Shown in pieces: positions 26,201 to 36,727 of a DNA stretch of 64,000 bases. This DNA comes from Nymphalis io. Its lineage: Eukaryota; Arthropoda; Insecta; Lepidoptera; Nymphalidae. The notes under the pieces are model-generated. The model made no database searches. It was not told the DNA's origin and saw only the letters and a program-made list of their open reading frames with translations. The position numbers were made by a program, and so were the translations under genes. The DNA lies in assembly GCF_905147045.1 (NCBI RefSeq), contig NC_065889.1, forward strand, positions 7,383,001-7,447,000. Reading direction: 5' to 3'. Positions within the stretch are counted from its first letter, which is position 1, and every line of letters starts with the position of its first letter.

Positions 26201-29200
26201 TGATTTATAAATAAGTAAGAGGTAAAGCTAATCTTGATGATAACATTAAAGTATAACCTGTGCCCTGTTCACTAAACTGAATGCCTTTATAATAATGGTT
26301 TGTTGTTATATATTATTAACATTCCAAATAATGAAATTAAATTAAGTAACATTTCAATAGTTTATAATATGAATTTTAAAATACTAAATTATAATGTATG
26401 TTCGTATTATAAGGTTAAATATATTAATTATTATTTTTATATTATTTCAAGGTGTGTTTCTATTTCTCGCTGTTGCAATATTTGGAGGCAACTGCTATCG
26501 TCGTGATTGGTTGCTGTATCCATCGTTCAATATTCTTTCTTGGTCTTATGCATTTGCTGTTGTTGCCTTCATATTGTTTGGTAAGTTGTTTATCATTATT
26601 AAAAAATATTGTTCTATGCTTTATTATTGTTATATTGATGCCTATAATTAATATAGTTCTATTTTGTAGGTTTGGCAGCAATTCTTTTATTTTTGGAATC
26701 ACGTAAATTATATGAGCTGCGATTGGAAGCTAAGAATCTTGTAGCTCAAATGCAACACAGCCAGCCTGAGCATGCTTTGCATCAATTGCGTGATCAGTTG
26801 CATCAACAACAGCAACTTGGATATTTTAGGAACTAAATATTATAATCTAACTAAATATTTTATTATCAACGCGTTTTCCTGAATTAAACAGTAATACAAA
26901 TATTGCAAAGTCCATTAAACACAAATATTCACACAGTTTGATAGTTGTATAATAGTGAACACAATGTTTTACACTAATTTTGACCTTATGGTGCTTTTCC
27001 GCGGATATGGATGGCAATATTTATGTTTGCAACTCCTTAGAAAGTCAACAACACAATGTACAGTAATACAATGACAGTAACATAATGTTGTCAAATTTTT
27101 TATTGAGGTCTTAATTGCAAAAGTATTTCAGAAACAACATAAAATTGCCACTTTCCTTTTGCAAAGACAGCCTTGGATTTAATCTTGCATTAGTTGTAAA
27201 CTATAAATCTCTAAAATATTCAATCATACTATTTAAAGACAAAACTGACTTAAACTTGTATTTTTAGTAACTAAGACTTATATATTTTAGTAATATTTGG
27301 TAAAATTAGAACTTGCTATTTTAATGTTTAATTTTACATTTAAGTTTGAATCTGTCAATTTTAGAGCATCTTCATTAAAGTTGAGACGGCTCAAAAAATA
27401 TTATTTTAAAGGTATATTCCACAGATTAAATTAAGATATATATTAGGTCCTTACATATGAAATTAGCATTTTGTCGTACTGACCACTTTGATCTGAAATA
27501 TCTCCTTTTTGGTTAAGAATTTCAAATTCAAATTGATAATTCATTTAGCTGGTAAAAAAAACTTGAACGATGGGTACCTCATGAATTGAGTAAATCGAAC
27601 TTGCAAACACGCATCGACTGCTGTGTTACTTTGCTCAACCGACACAATAATGAAGGGATTTTAACTAATCTGATATTCGGAATAATAATCCGATAATCGG
27701 AAGCGCTGGTCATGGCTGAACCCTGGAGACCAGCCAAATCCTGCCCTAAACGAAAATTGAGTTAGAAAAAGTAACTTATGAGTGTTTGGCGGATTAGCAC
27801 CGGTGTCGTTCACTACAGCTTTCTAAAATCTGGCCAAACGATTACGGCACATATCAGTTGTCAGCAACCGCAAACCATGAAGGAAGAACAAGCTGCTAAA
27901 CAACCGAGATTGGTCAATCGCTCTAGGCCACTGCTGCTTCACGACAACGCAAGACCACACACTGTACAATAAACAACCACTAAGTTAGATGAGCTACAAC
28001 TGGAATGTCTGCGACATCCACCGTACTCCCCGGACCTTGCTCCAACAGATTACACTTTTTTTCCGGAATTTGGAATCCTTCTTACAAGGAAAAAAAATCA
28101 ACTCCGATGCGGCAGTCCAAACCGCCTTCAAGGAGTTTATTGATTCTCCATGGTTTTTTTAGTAAAGGGATCAATGAAGTACCTATGAGATGGCAAAAGT
28201 GCATAGATAACAACGCTGAATACATTGATTAATTAATATATTTTACAAAAAAAAATTTACTTTATATTCCTCCCGCACAAAACGCCAATTTCATATGTAA
28301 GGACCTAATATATAGTGACAGTTAAATACAAAAAGGGTATTTATTTTGTGTTTGGAGAATGCCCTTGAGGTGTAGTAAAATGATGAGATAAGTTGGTAAT
28401 AATAAAAAAAAAAATTGCAGAATTTTAGTCAAGGTTTATTGAAATCAGAGGACAGCAAGAAAATCAGATGATTTAGAAAATCAGATAATTCACAGAAAGG
28501 AATCTCAAAGAGTTTGTAAGTGCCGTCACAACTTTTAAACTTATTGAATTTTAGTTCAATATTTAATAAATATGACGGAATAATAAAGTAAACGCAAGGT
28601 TTATAAAATCACTTATTTGTATGAATCTCATTCTGTAATGAAATCCGTCCATAATGTCAAAAGTATTTGATTGACAGTGTATGTTTAAGATTAGACTCAT
28701 ATTACATATTAATAAGGGCTGAGATGGCTAGTAAAAGACGACCGCATGATTAAATGCGTCTGAGAATCATGGACTTTAATTCATTTCAAATCTAATACAT
28801 ACAATCAAACCGACACATAATGCATTGAGCAATGTGGTGGAATCTTTAAATTCTTCTTGGAGGAGGCTTTAACTCAGTAGTGGGATTTTCTGGTATATAT
28901 GATATAATAATTGCTACCATAAGAAATTGATACGCTATATCTCGTTACAAACACTGCCATGGCAATACAATGTGATATGAGTCTTAATTGTAATTTATAT
29001 TATATTATTAATTTGATTATTTCTTAAGTAAGCATTTACTTCTTTTAGAAGTTGAATTAATAAGTTTTATACTTTAGTGTTGATGCAAATTTTTTTGCTT
29101 TAATTGTCATTCAATGTATTTTAAGAATTATGCAACATGAGTATTTACTTAACTTTTTTATTTTTATAATTTTTATTAAGTTAGAAAGAATTACTTACTA

Positions 29201-32200
29201 TGTTATATTATAGCAGTAGATTGCACAAGTTTTTTGGATGCGGTAACAATCAAATTGAAAAATATTAATTATCGATATGTATGCAGTCTTATGAGCTTTG
29301 TAGGAAATATATTACCGAATATTAATATACTATAAGCATTCCAATACATTTGGTGTCAAAGGACACATGAATCTTCTATTTTTTATATCACTTAACTTGA
29401 TACATGATGTAGTCATGTGAAAGCCATTATAACGTATTAGAAAGTATTTTTGTAAGACAAAAATTAGAAGTGCACATTTACTGTATGAAATAAGTTTTCT
29501 TGTATTAAAAGTGTATTTTCATATAACCTGTTTCATTTTCACAATAACGCCTCATACTCTCCGAAATCCTCAAGAAATCCGGTAAAACTTATGTAAAATA
29601 AATTAAACTATTTAATCCAAATTGTCGATGTAAAATGTTTATATGTACATTGATATTGTTATTACATATACATTTACATTCGGTATATATACTTTAATCC
29701 CCATCTATATTTTACGCTATCACAAACTAATCTTTTTATTAAAAGTATATATATAATATTCCTTATACATTTTAATATTATTCAATTTATGTCCCACTGA
29801 TACTGATGTATAAAAGAGAATTTTAAGCAAAGTCTGCTAATCTGTTTTAGGTGTAATTTTGGTGGACAAACTGGAAAAATGCTCTGTCCAAGCTATATGT
29901 TAACAAATGCCTAATCTATACTAACGTTTTAAGTGCGAAAGTAACTCTGTCTATATGTTACGCTTTCACGACTAAACTACTGAACAGATTTTAATGAAAT
30001 GATATAAAGGCTTAAAGTTTTCCTCTTCCCCCCCCGGACTGCCACGGGTGCGAACGTACACTACACCTGTTGTTTTTTTTTATCATCATCATCAAAATTA
30101 TCGATGTTATTTTTTAAAAACAATTAAATATAAATTTTTGCATAAAAATCAGTAAGAAATAATAGAAGCACATACATATGAAGAGTGGAGCTAGGTGCAT
30201 ACGTCTAAAACAATATTACTAATCTCCACTTGAGTGCTGTCGCCCTGGTACTAGTAAGTCGATTACTAACGAGGTATTGTTAATTAATTAATATTTAGTC
30301 TTTATTTTTTAATTAACTTAGAATAATGAATAAAGCAAGAAAAAACCTATACACCTCTTGATATTCTGATTTCCTGGTACTTTGGATAATTAAATTTCTA
30401 GCTACAATTTATTAAATTTATATACTAAAGAAGCGCTGAAGTTGTTTGGTCAAAAGCGTCTCATCTTTTTTCATTTTTAAAAACAATTAAATATAAATTT
30501 TTGCATAAAAATCAGTAAGAAATAATAGAAGCACATACATATGAAGAGAGGAGCTAGGTGCATACGTCTAAAACAATATTACTAATCTCCACTTGAGTGC
30601 TGTCGCCCTGGTACTAGTAAGTCGATTACTAACGAGGTATTGTTAATTAATTAATATTTAGTCTTTATTTTTTAATTAACTTAGAATAATGAATAAAGCA
30701 AGAAAAAACCTATACACCTCTTGATATTCTGATTTCCTGGTACTTTGGATAATTAAATTTCTAGCTACAATTTATTAAATTTATATACTAAAGAAGCGCT
30801 GAAGTTGTTTGGTCAAAAGCGTCTCATCATTTTTTTCATTTTTAAAAACAATTAAATATAAATTTTTGCATAAAAATCAGTAAGAAATAATAGAAGCACA
30901 TACATATGAAGAGAGGAGCTAGGTGCATACGTCTAAAACAATATTACTAATCTCCACTTGAGTGCTGTCGCCCTGGTACTAGTAAGTCGATTACTAACGA
31001 GGTATTGTTAATTAATTAATATTTAGTCTTTATTTTTAATTAACTTAGAATAATGAATAAAGCAAGAAAAAACCTATACACCTCTTGATATTCTGATTTC
31101 CTGGTACTTTGGATAATTAAATTTCTAGCTACAATTTATTAAATTTATATACTAAAGAAGCGCTGAAGTTGTTTGGTCAAAAGCGTCTCATCACTTATTG
31201 TACCCTGGTCCTTGAAACTATCGGAAATAGGAATAATATGCAAGTACATTTCTGACTGACAGACATGACAGGGAGTGCCATCGCTACTACAATTATGCTT
31301 TACTTATAAGTCTCCTAGTACAATTATAATTTATACACTAAGTAACAAAAAATGGATAAAAGTCTATTTATTCCATAATTTATATTAAATACTTTTTCGT
31401 GAACATTGGTCTGGCTGGCAATTACATTCTTTTGGTTTTCTGGACAGAGACGTGGGTGAAGTTCATAGTACCTTCAGTTCTCTTAAAGCTGACAGTACTC
31501 CGTGATAGAACAATATCAGTATTATGTTTTTGAAATTGGCAAGACATGAGGTAGTCTCAATTAGGTCACATTTGACTAATCTCTGCTTTTGCAATGGTTC
31601 TTTTCCTATACTCCTAAAATAATCGATCATCACACCGGTATTTAAGAATGGAGACAGAAACGATATCAATAATTGTAGGAAAAATTAATAAATAATAAAT
31701 TAGTAAATTACTTTAATAAATATAACATTTTCTCTAATTCTTAGTTTGGATTTAGACAAAGTTAGTCTACCGAAGACGCCTTTATAGCACTGACTTCGTT
31801 AATTGTCAATCAACTGGACAAAGGAAAAAATTTAATTCAAAACCGTAATACACCCTTGACTTAAAAGAGACCTTTGATACCGTTTCTGTTATACAAAATC
31901 TTTATATAAAAGCTAAAAATCATTCACGTTAGAGGACTCCCCTTATAATTATTTAGCGACTGCCTTTCTAATAGAACACAAAAAGTTATAATCGGTTCCT
32001 ATGTAAGTAGGGACCGACCTTGTTTCTCGTCTATATAAATGTAATTTAGAGCTAAAAAATTAACAGGTTTTTCGTATACAGATGATACTGCGATAAATTT
32101 CTCAGGCACAACATTTGATAAAATACGTAAAAATATAAAGAACCGACTAAGGGAAGTCGCCAATTGGCTAAATTTACTTACCCCGTATGTAACACAAAAA

Positions 32201-35200
32201 AATTATATTTGCTTTAATATCAATAACAAAACCCAGCTAGATTTAAATTTTAATATAAAATCCAAGGTGGCTTATACTAAATACTTGGGGATCATGATAG
32301 ATAGATAGATCTATCTATCTATCATGGTATCCACATATCTATCGATCTTGTAGCCCCATAAGAAAACTTATCTGAATTTTCAAAATACTGAGACATGTAG
32401 TACCAACGATATGCTACGTAAAACTTATATTGACATGGGTCAGTCAGTTATATCCTATCGCATAACGGTCTTGGGAGGAACTTGTAAAACGAGAAAGCTC
32501 AAAGAGCCTAAAGTTATGTTCTTTAAGACTTTAAGGTACCCGACTGTTGATATATACCGTCTTAGTGAGGTTCTTACAGTACTGAAAACATGTTTTACTT
32601 GTTGTCCTAAAAGTTATTTAGTTAGTTGAAATAAATCACATAGTATTTTCTTCAAGTAGTTACAAATACTAAATTAGCTAGAAATTATTTTATTAATAGG
32701 TCATTTTATTTATACAACTTAATTATTAAAAACTTAAAATAATTACAATGCGTTATCTGGAATGTAAAAAATCATTGATAATTGGCTTAAAAAACTTAAT
32801 AATTATGAGACTGAAGCATTACTAGATATTTTAAAATAACTAACACGTCACAATTACAGAAACATATGTTTTAACTTACACAAATAAATACTCATTCACA
32901 TACACACACACACTTGACATACACACATTTCAGTTATTTAATTTAACTTACTTTGCATATTATGTAAGTTTAATTATGTCTTAAGCTAATTATTTGAATG
33001 GAATGCTATGGAAGAGCGGGGACTTCTGGCAGAAGTATTGTCATACATAAAAGAAGGTCCCTACAACGTTTGTAATAGCGATAAGTTTTTGTCATAATAA
33101 AATTTTTTTCATTTCATTTTTTTCACTTCTCCCTCTTATTACGAGGACGAGGCGAGGAGATCCGCGGGTAAAAACATGTTTCATATAATTAAGTCGTCTA
33201 TGGAACGAATTGCATAATGTATGTTACTCACTCGGAGTGCCTTTAGACGTCACATTAAAAAGTCTACATTGTCAAATATCTGTTCATTACTTCGAATCCG
33301 TTTCTACAATAATGTGTAACATATTGGTATTTGCAGGTTTACCAATTTATATTGGTAGCAAATGTTTCAATTATTATTATTATATTATCTTCATTTTTCA
33401 TACTTACTGAGTGTTAACTTTTGAAGGGTAGCTGGCAGAGAAATAACAGACTTAATTAAAGTTAAATTAACAACTTAAAACAGAAAAAATAAAAGATCAA
33501 TAATTAATTTGTATGTAATAGCAGTTGCTGTCTAGACGAGGTAAGGTTTGATGGCTTATTAGTGTAATAATGAGACTACCACTAGGAAAGACGCGGGTTT
33601 GAAATAGCGCTTTTTGTACCTAGTTTATATATAGATTACATTCTATAGAACAAAAAAAAAAAAAACTGTCCAAAAAGTCTGATAACAATTAGTTGCCTTA
33701 TTATCGCTGGTTTCAAATATTAACCGGTTCATAGACAGTCATTGTCTAACAAATCCGTAATAACCCAATATCATAATTCATTTAGATCAGATAAATAAGA
33801 GACATACATATTATAGATAACTAGTAGATTATATCTGATTAAGTAGTAAAATCCAACTTTTTTTTTCATGAAATGCTCTTAACTGCTGTTTAGATGGTTC
33901 CTTCGAGATGTGGTTGCGGAGCATGCAACCGTATCTCTCTTTATGTATGACAGTATGAGTATTCAACAAGACCAAACTAAAGTAGAACATTTATGTTGAG
34001 CTGGAAAAGTATCTCACATAGAACAGACTGTGAACAGTGTTCGGTATCTTTACCACGGTTAGAAGAGCAGAACAAAACATTTCTAAGCAGACTGTTGTGC
34101 CCAAACAGTGCGCAACGTACTAAAAGTCACCAGTCGACCAGCGATAGCCGTATTGAGTTTGTAGTTGACTATTAAATACTGGACTAGTAACTATTAAACA
34201 AAAAAATAACCTTACCAGGTTTTTTGTATTCGGTACATATCTTGAGAACGTAGTCCATAGTGGTAGCTGGTAAATTTCCGTCTAATACAATTAGTGGTGC
34301 ATTTTTTAATACGTTGATATGTTTATTTACCTGTAGTAAAACGTTTCTAATGAATAATAGAACAGTAGTTATAATAAACCGCTCTTAATACAATACATTG
34401 AATTAATGATAACTTCTTAGTAATGATTGTTCCTTAATAATAAACATAAATAATGAAAAGTCACATACGACGAAATTTATGTGCATTTTATAAGACATAA
34501 AATTGGCTATAATCAATCGAAGCTATAAAATAAAATATATAACAGAAAAGAGAGTATGTATATTTTATTGTCGTTTTTTTTTTAATAATGTAAGTTAATT
34601 AAATATCTTTAACAAAATAATTATGAATGAACTTAAATGTGAAGAAAATAATGACTTGGATTCATTATATTGTTCACATTTAAGTTCATTCATTTTTACA
34701 TTTTTTTTAGAATACCTGATACTAAGTTGTTAGAGCTTTATTAGTTCCATTAGATTATGAGAGGCAATAGTAAGTGCATTTGCGCACGCATTATAATATG
34801 ACTTGCGCAGTTGGGCGAAATCGGTCAGGAGGATATCATGCTATGTTTATATATCCTGTATCTGTCAGATAGAGGATCTATAGAGGTATAACTCTCACAT
34901 ATTTTCCTCTCTTGATTTAATTATTTAAAGAATATAACGTGCGAGTATGTTGTTAGTAATAAAGTTGTGTTTTAATATTATAAAAAACCGTTACTCACAA
35001 GTTCTATAGTAATATGATTATGAATATCCATGTCTCCAAGACCCATTAAACATTCGCCTTTTTTGTCAAACATTGCTGCGTACATAGCTGTCCGTGTGTT
35101 TTTTACTATACAACCTATTAAAAATAAAAAATAAATGTTAATATTAAACAATTCATGGTAATTATAAAAGTAAGTATAATGATTGGACTTCTTTTATTCC

Positions 35201-36628
35201 ATAATATTATCTTATTGTATGTAGATCCGCAAAGAGCGACAGATAAAAAATAATAATGCTTGAATGACTGCCAATTTCTTATGTGAAGGTTATCGCTAGT
35301 ATTTGCCGAAATTGCAAAAAATCACCATCAAACTATACAATATTAAAGACAGATACAGTATCCTGTTTAGTAATGGGGGTAAAAGAATAAAATATAAATG
35401 AGTTTTTTATCATTTTATATTTTTTATAATTATAGGTTTATCTCTTCTCCTTTTTTGAGGAGGTTTGGAGCTTATTCCACCACGTTGCTTCAATGCAGGT
35501 TTGTGGAATTCACATGTGGTAGAATTTCAGTGAAATTAAACACATGCAGGTTTTCTCGAGATGTTTTCCTTCACCGTTAAGCACGATATAGAGTCAACGG
35601 TGTAAACGGCGAGAACCTCATACTCCTTCGATTTGCTGTAGATATTGTCATCATTGCAAAAACTTAGCAAAGTGCTGCATATTCTTTGCAAGTCTTCCTG
35701 GCGTGATGGTTTCGATATTCAATATTAAGGTCGGTTTCAACAGGTTTATATCTGGCCATTAGGTATAAAACTATCAGACAGAAGTGGTAGTGGGTAGGTC
35801 ATATATATATGTCGAATTACCGATGGACGATAGAGCAGATTAGTCTTAGAGTGTCGACGGCGGATTGACAATCGCAGCGTAGGTCGCGCTCCAGCCAAGC
35901 GAATCGATTACACGGTGGCGGGATCGGACTGGATGTAAAAGGCGGAAAACCGGGTATTTTGGAAAAAGCCTATATCCAGCAGGGGACTACGATTGGCTAG
36001 ATACTTTTAAAATCATGTAGTTAAAAAACAATTTCGAGTAACTACAATTGTTTACACACTACTGTAAATGAATGATAAATAATGGAATGTAAAAAGATCA
36101 GTTTCTGCATAAATTATACTTCTTTGGAATTATTGAACGAATCGTTTACTTTCTCTTTATGCTTAAGCTATTAATTATTTTCTTACCTATATGGCTATAT
36201 TTTGTTTTGGGCAAAAGTTGTCATTACAAAATGAACAATAGAAATAAGCCAAAACACAGCAATTTATTAAAAATTAAAAACGCATGTACGTTTATTATAA
36301 TATAGACGTTGAACTGATTAATACCAAACTCCTAAAAACGACAAAACTAATAAACTTATCTACAGTTAGAAATATACATAAGATATTTATTGTACTTAAT
36401 GTGCATTAATTATATCTGTCACACATAAATTTTATTTAATTATAATTATTTACCGTCCAATAATAATCCAGGTGCAATATCTTGTAAGTACTGCCCATCT
36501 GTGTCATCTCCGATGGCTGTAAGGAGTCGTGCCCGTCCGTCTCGTAGCCGCCACAAAGCTTCCGCCATATTTCTGGCCACGCCGCCCGCACATTGCTCCG
36601 TTTTACAGGCGTGAGTACTGCCGTCCAG
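14252..36628 (-). CDS. PfkB-family carbohydrate kinase, probable pseudouridine kinase (5' end not found)
   Basis: Ribokinase-fold enzyme, probably phosphorylating pseudouridine in RNA-nucleoside breakdown. Exons on the minus strand: 36628-36454, 35114-34999, 34330-34216, 14775-14252. Phases match at every join (for example AAACCTG + TATTTTTTG gives KPVFFEPTD), giving 309 residues plus TAG at 14252-14254. Seen in order: DGSTH, GGVARNMAEALWRL, TAIGDDTDG (PfkB N-terminal signature), TAMYAAMFDKKGE and GLGDMDIHNHIT (the pseudouridine-kinase-like lid and substrate region), VLDGNLP, SPNIMELRAM, ITRGSAGV and NVSGAGDCFSSGF with the catalytic Asp. The exon before LDGSTH, expected to carry about 20-30 residues including the start, lies above 36630 and was not located. 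Insect pseudouridine kinase is inferred from motifs; another PfkB sugar kinase is possible. Intron 3 is 19.4 kb and encloses claudin-like genes B and C on the other strand. Confidence 0.85.
15464..15635 (-). pseudogene. Diverged duplicate of the kinase last-exon end and 3' flank
   Basis: Aligns collinearly with 14152-14313: both share TAAGCATAAAT.GCAAAATG, then TTTTATAAAATC, CTAGAAAGA and the run TTACATTATAATTATGTTTAT (one mismatch). In the kinase frame the copy still reads CTLNKHNYNVTVKYNAHSF then TAG, against CTFNKHNYNETVKYSAWSF in the real exon, so both frame and stop survive. Similarity stops abruptly at the start of this tail. It lies about 0.7 kb inside the kinase intron, upstream of the true exon in transcription order. 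Either a fragment of an old tandem duplication or an unused alternative end. Confidence 0.75.
16615..16661 (+). other. Possible noncoding 5' exon of claudin-like gene B
   Basis: A small interval bounded by an acceptor (TTGTTTTACAG, ending 16614) and a consensus donor (CCGA|GTAAGTATA at 16662). Gene B has a splice acceptor six bases before its ATG, so at least one upstream noncoding exon is expected. This is the best-looking candidate but unproven. Confidence 0.3.
17745..17960 (-). repeat. Family C SINE-like copy, diverged
   Basis: On the minus strand it carries GTCCGGAGTCTGAAAGTGCC, then AAGCACATCGAG and AATGAGAGTGCACCTG, matching the middle part of the family C copies at 8741 and 54690. It lies in the large kinase intron. 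Confidence 0.6.
19706..22703 (+). CDS. Claudin-like four-helix membrane protein B
   Basis: Same superfamily and local family as genes A and C. Exons 19706-19839, 20225-20364, 21699-21854, 21938-22024 and 22552-22703 join to 669 bp, 222 aa, with TAA at 22701-22703. Helix 1 is at about 12-30 (VVFVIALVTVALAF), followed by PNWLV, then the signature RLGLWSHCF with a second cysteine in VGCRWVY; LLPGFMVATQFFFT opens helix 2, GIGYIMLGAISGAIA is helix 3, and GWSFGLGVVGVVACL helix 4. The short tail is charged (FELENESKA). The acceptor TTTATTACAG six bases before the ATG shows an upstream noncoding exon. The whole gene lies inside the kinase intron on the opposite strand. Insect septate-junction or other membrane role is inferred only from the family. 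Confidence 0.88.
22704..25436. other. Spacer between claudin-like genes B and C
   Basis: AT-rich, without a recognised gene or repeat. It should hold the 3' UTR of gene B (AATAAAATAAA near 23038) and the promoter and 5' UTR of gene C. Short open frames here lack any recognisable domain and have the composition of noncoding DNA. Confidence 0.45.
25437..26836 (+). CDS. Claudin-like four-helix membrane protein C
   Basis: Third member of the local claudin-like family. Exons 25437-25473, 25651-25859, 25940-26135, 26452-26580 and 26670-26836 join to 738 bp, 245 aa, with TAA at 26834-26836. Exon 1 encodes only the short N-terminus MTAANNEYPKAS. Helix 1 (about 17-35) ends in AGPYW; GLWEYCF and DGCHYIF give the W-GLW-C-C signature; REWLLPAWLMAVQTF starts helix 2; IFVSISFIMVAIS and SWSYAFAVVAFILFG form helices 3 and 4. 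The cytoplasmic tail is longer than in A and B and rich in His and Gln (for example QLHQQQQLGYF), probably a short coiled coil. The intron between helix 3 halves (phase 1) matches one in A and one in B, supporting common ancestry. Nested in the kinase intron, antisense to it. Confidence 0.87.
27443..28308 (+). mobile_element. Internally deleted mariner with TA duplication
   Basis: Ends are TTAGGTCCTTACATATGAAA and its inverted match GGACCTAA at the right, near-perfect for about 30 bases, flanked by TA on both sides (27441-27442, 28309-28310). At 866 bp it is shorter than an intact element (about 1.3 kb); the N-terminal half of the transposase is missing. What remains has LLHDNARPH, then 34 codons later the third catalytic Asp in YSPDLAPTD, the DD34D spacing of mariner. 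The frame is broken by a TAA (a likely CAA to TAA change, eight codons after the HDN Asp) and by later frameshifts, and the tail keeps WQKCIDNNAEYID. Dead copy in the kinase intron. Confidence 0.92.
27778..28232 (+). pseudogene. Broken mariner transposase remnant
   Basis: Two overlapping frames carry parts of the transposase: 27778-27972 ends with the HDN catalytic motif and stops at 27970-27972; a second frame, 28005-28232, holds the C-terminal FFSKGIN and WQKCIDNN segments. The YSPDLAPTD part is in the first frame beyond the stop. The C-terminal catalytic region is therefore present but not translatable as one product. Confidence 0.85.
28722..28895 (+). repeat. Decayed family B SINE
   Basis: Begins with the tRNA-like phrase GAGATGGCTAGTAAAAGACG and ends with GCAATGTGGTGGAATC, GGAGGAGGCTTTAACTCAG and GTGGGAT, which line up with the intact family B copy. 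Strongly diverged. Confidence 0.55.
28896..30110. other. AT-rich intronic DNA with a repeat fragment
   Basis: Nothing gene-like. Positions about 29925-30060 contain GTGCGAAAGTAACTCTGTCT through GGACTGCCACGGGTGCGAAC, a phrase pair typical of a common interspersed repeat and related in wording to 55285-55470 (reverse sense). Confidence 0.4.
30111..31193. repeat. Three tandem units of 363-365 bp
   Basis: The phrase CAATTAAATATAAATTTTTG recurs at 30121, 30484 and 30849, and the unit end AAGCGTCTCATC recurs likewise. The copies are almost identical across more than 350 bp, differing by a few bases (for example GAGTGG against GAGAGG) and in T-run length. No frame is open through the unit. It looks like a small satellite-like array made by recent duplication. 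Confidence 0.95.
31440..33120 (+). mobile_element. Decayed non-LTR retrotransposon (Jockey/CR1-like LINE)
   Basis: Plus-strand fragments of a reverse transcriptase appear in order: TPVFKNGDRNDINN near 31630, FGFRQS then STEDAF near 31745, LDLKETFDTVS near 31855, the catalytic-box equivalent FSYTDDTAINF near 32070 (YTDD in place of YADD), NWLNLLTP near 32165, TKYLGIMID near 32278, and VISYRITVLGGT near 32450. Many stops and frameshifts interrupt it. The tail, TCATAATAAAATTTTTTTCATTTC at about 33093, is a LINE 3' end. The N-terminal endonuclease part is absent, so it is a 5'-truncated, dead copy. Confidence 0.85.
32293..32326. repeat. 34-bp perfect palindrome of GATA/TATC units
   Basis: CATGATAGATAGATAGA is followed directly by its exact reverse complement. 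It interrupts the reverse transcriptase remnant just after the TKYLGIMID motif and probably arose by inverted expansion of the GATAGATA string. Confidence 0.9.
33121..34215. other. Intronic AT-rich DNA between LINE remnant and kinase exon
   Basis: A SINE-head-like stretch lies at 33538-33615 (AGACGAGGTAAGGTTTGATG through GCGGGTTTGAAATAGC), ending before a T-rich and A-rich run. Nothing else recognised. Confidence 0.4.
34623..34693. repeat. 21-bp perfect inverted repeat with 29-base loop
   Basis: 34623-34643 is exactly complementary to 34673-34693. It lies in the kinase intron between the exons at 34216-34330 and 34999-35114. In the kinase transcript it would fold into a stem. No flanking duplication was seen, so an inserted MITE cannot be claimed. 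Confidence 0.85.
34745..34845 (+). repeat. Family C SINE fragment
   Basis: TTAGATTATGAGAGG and GCGCACGCATTATAATATG then GCGAAATCGGTCAGGAGGA match the 3' half of the family C elements at 51690 and 8741. Confidence 0.6.
35447..35590 (-). repeat. Family B SINE fragment (reverse)
   Basis: Reading the minus strand gives the family B body: GAAGGAAAACATC, CCTGCATGTG, ATTCCACAAACC, GTGGTGGAATAAGCTCC and the AAAAAAGGAGAAG segment. The head is missing. Confidence 0.7.
35700..36010 (+). mobile_element. C-terminal fragment of an RTE-type LINE ORF
   Basis: A degraded frame ends ILEKAYIQQGTTIG, preceded by VGHIY..NYRW and QRRSRS, matching the usual C-terminus of RTE-like reverse transcriptases (W.GH..R..D.RW then EEAYIQQ). 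Stops interrupt it. It lies in the intron between kinase exons 35114-34999 and 36628-36454. Confidence 0.65.
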
Positions 36629-36727
36629 CTGTTAGACATACCATATCAAATTAATTATTAAAGCATTTTAAATGAAAGAACAAATAATATATTTGATTAA
36701 TTATCTATATTTTATAGTCACTTCACT

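Noticed and set aside
30111..31193. CRISPR array
   Set aside because: Three long units of about 364 bp without spacers, in a eukaryotic intron. It is a tandem duplication.
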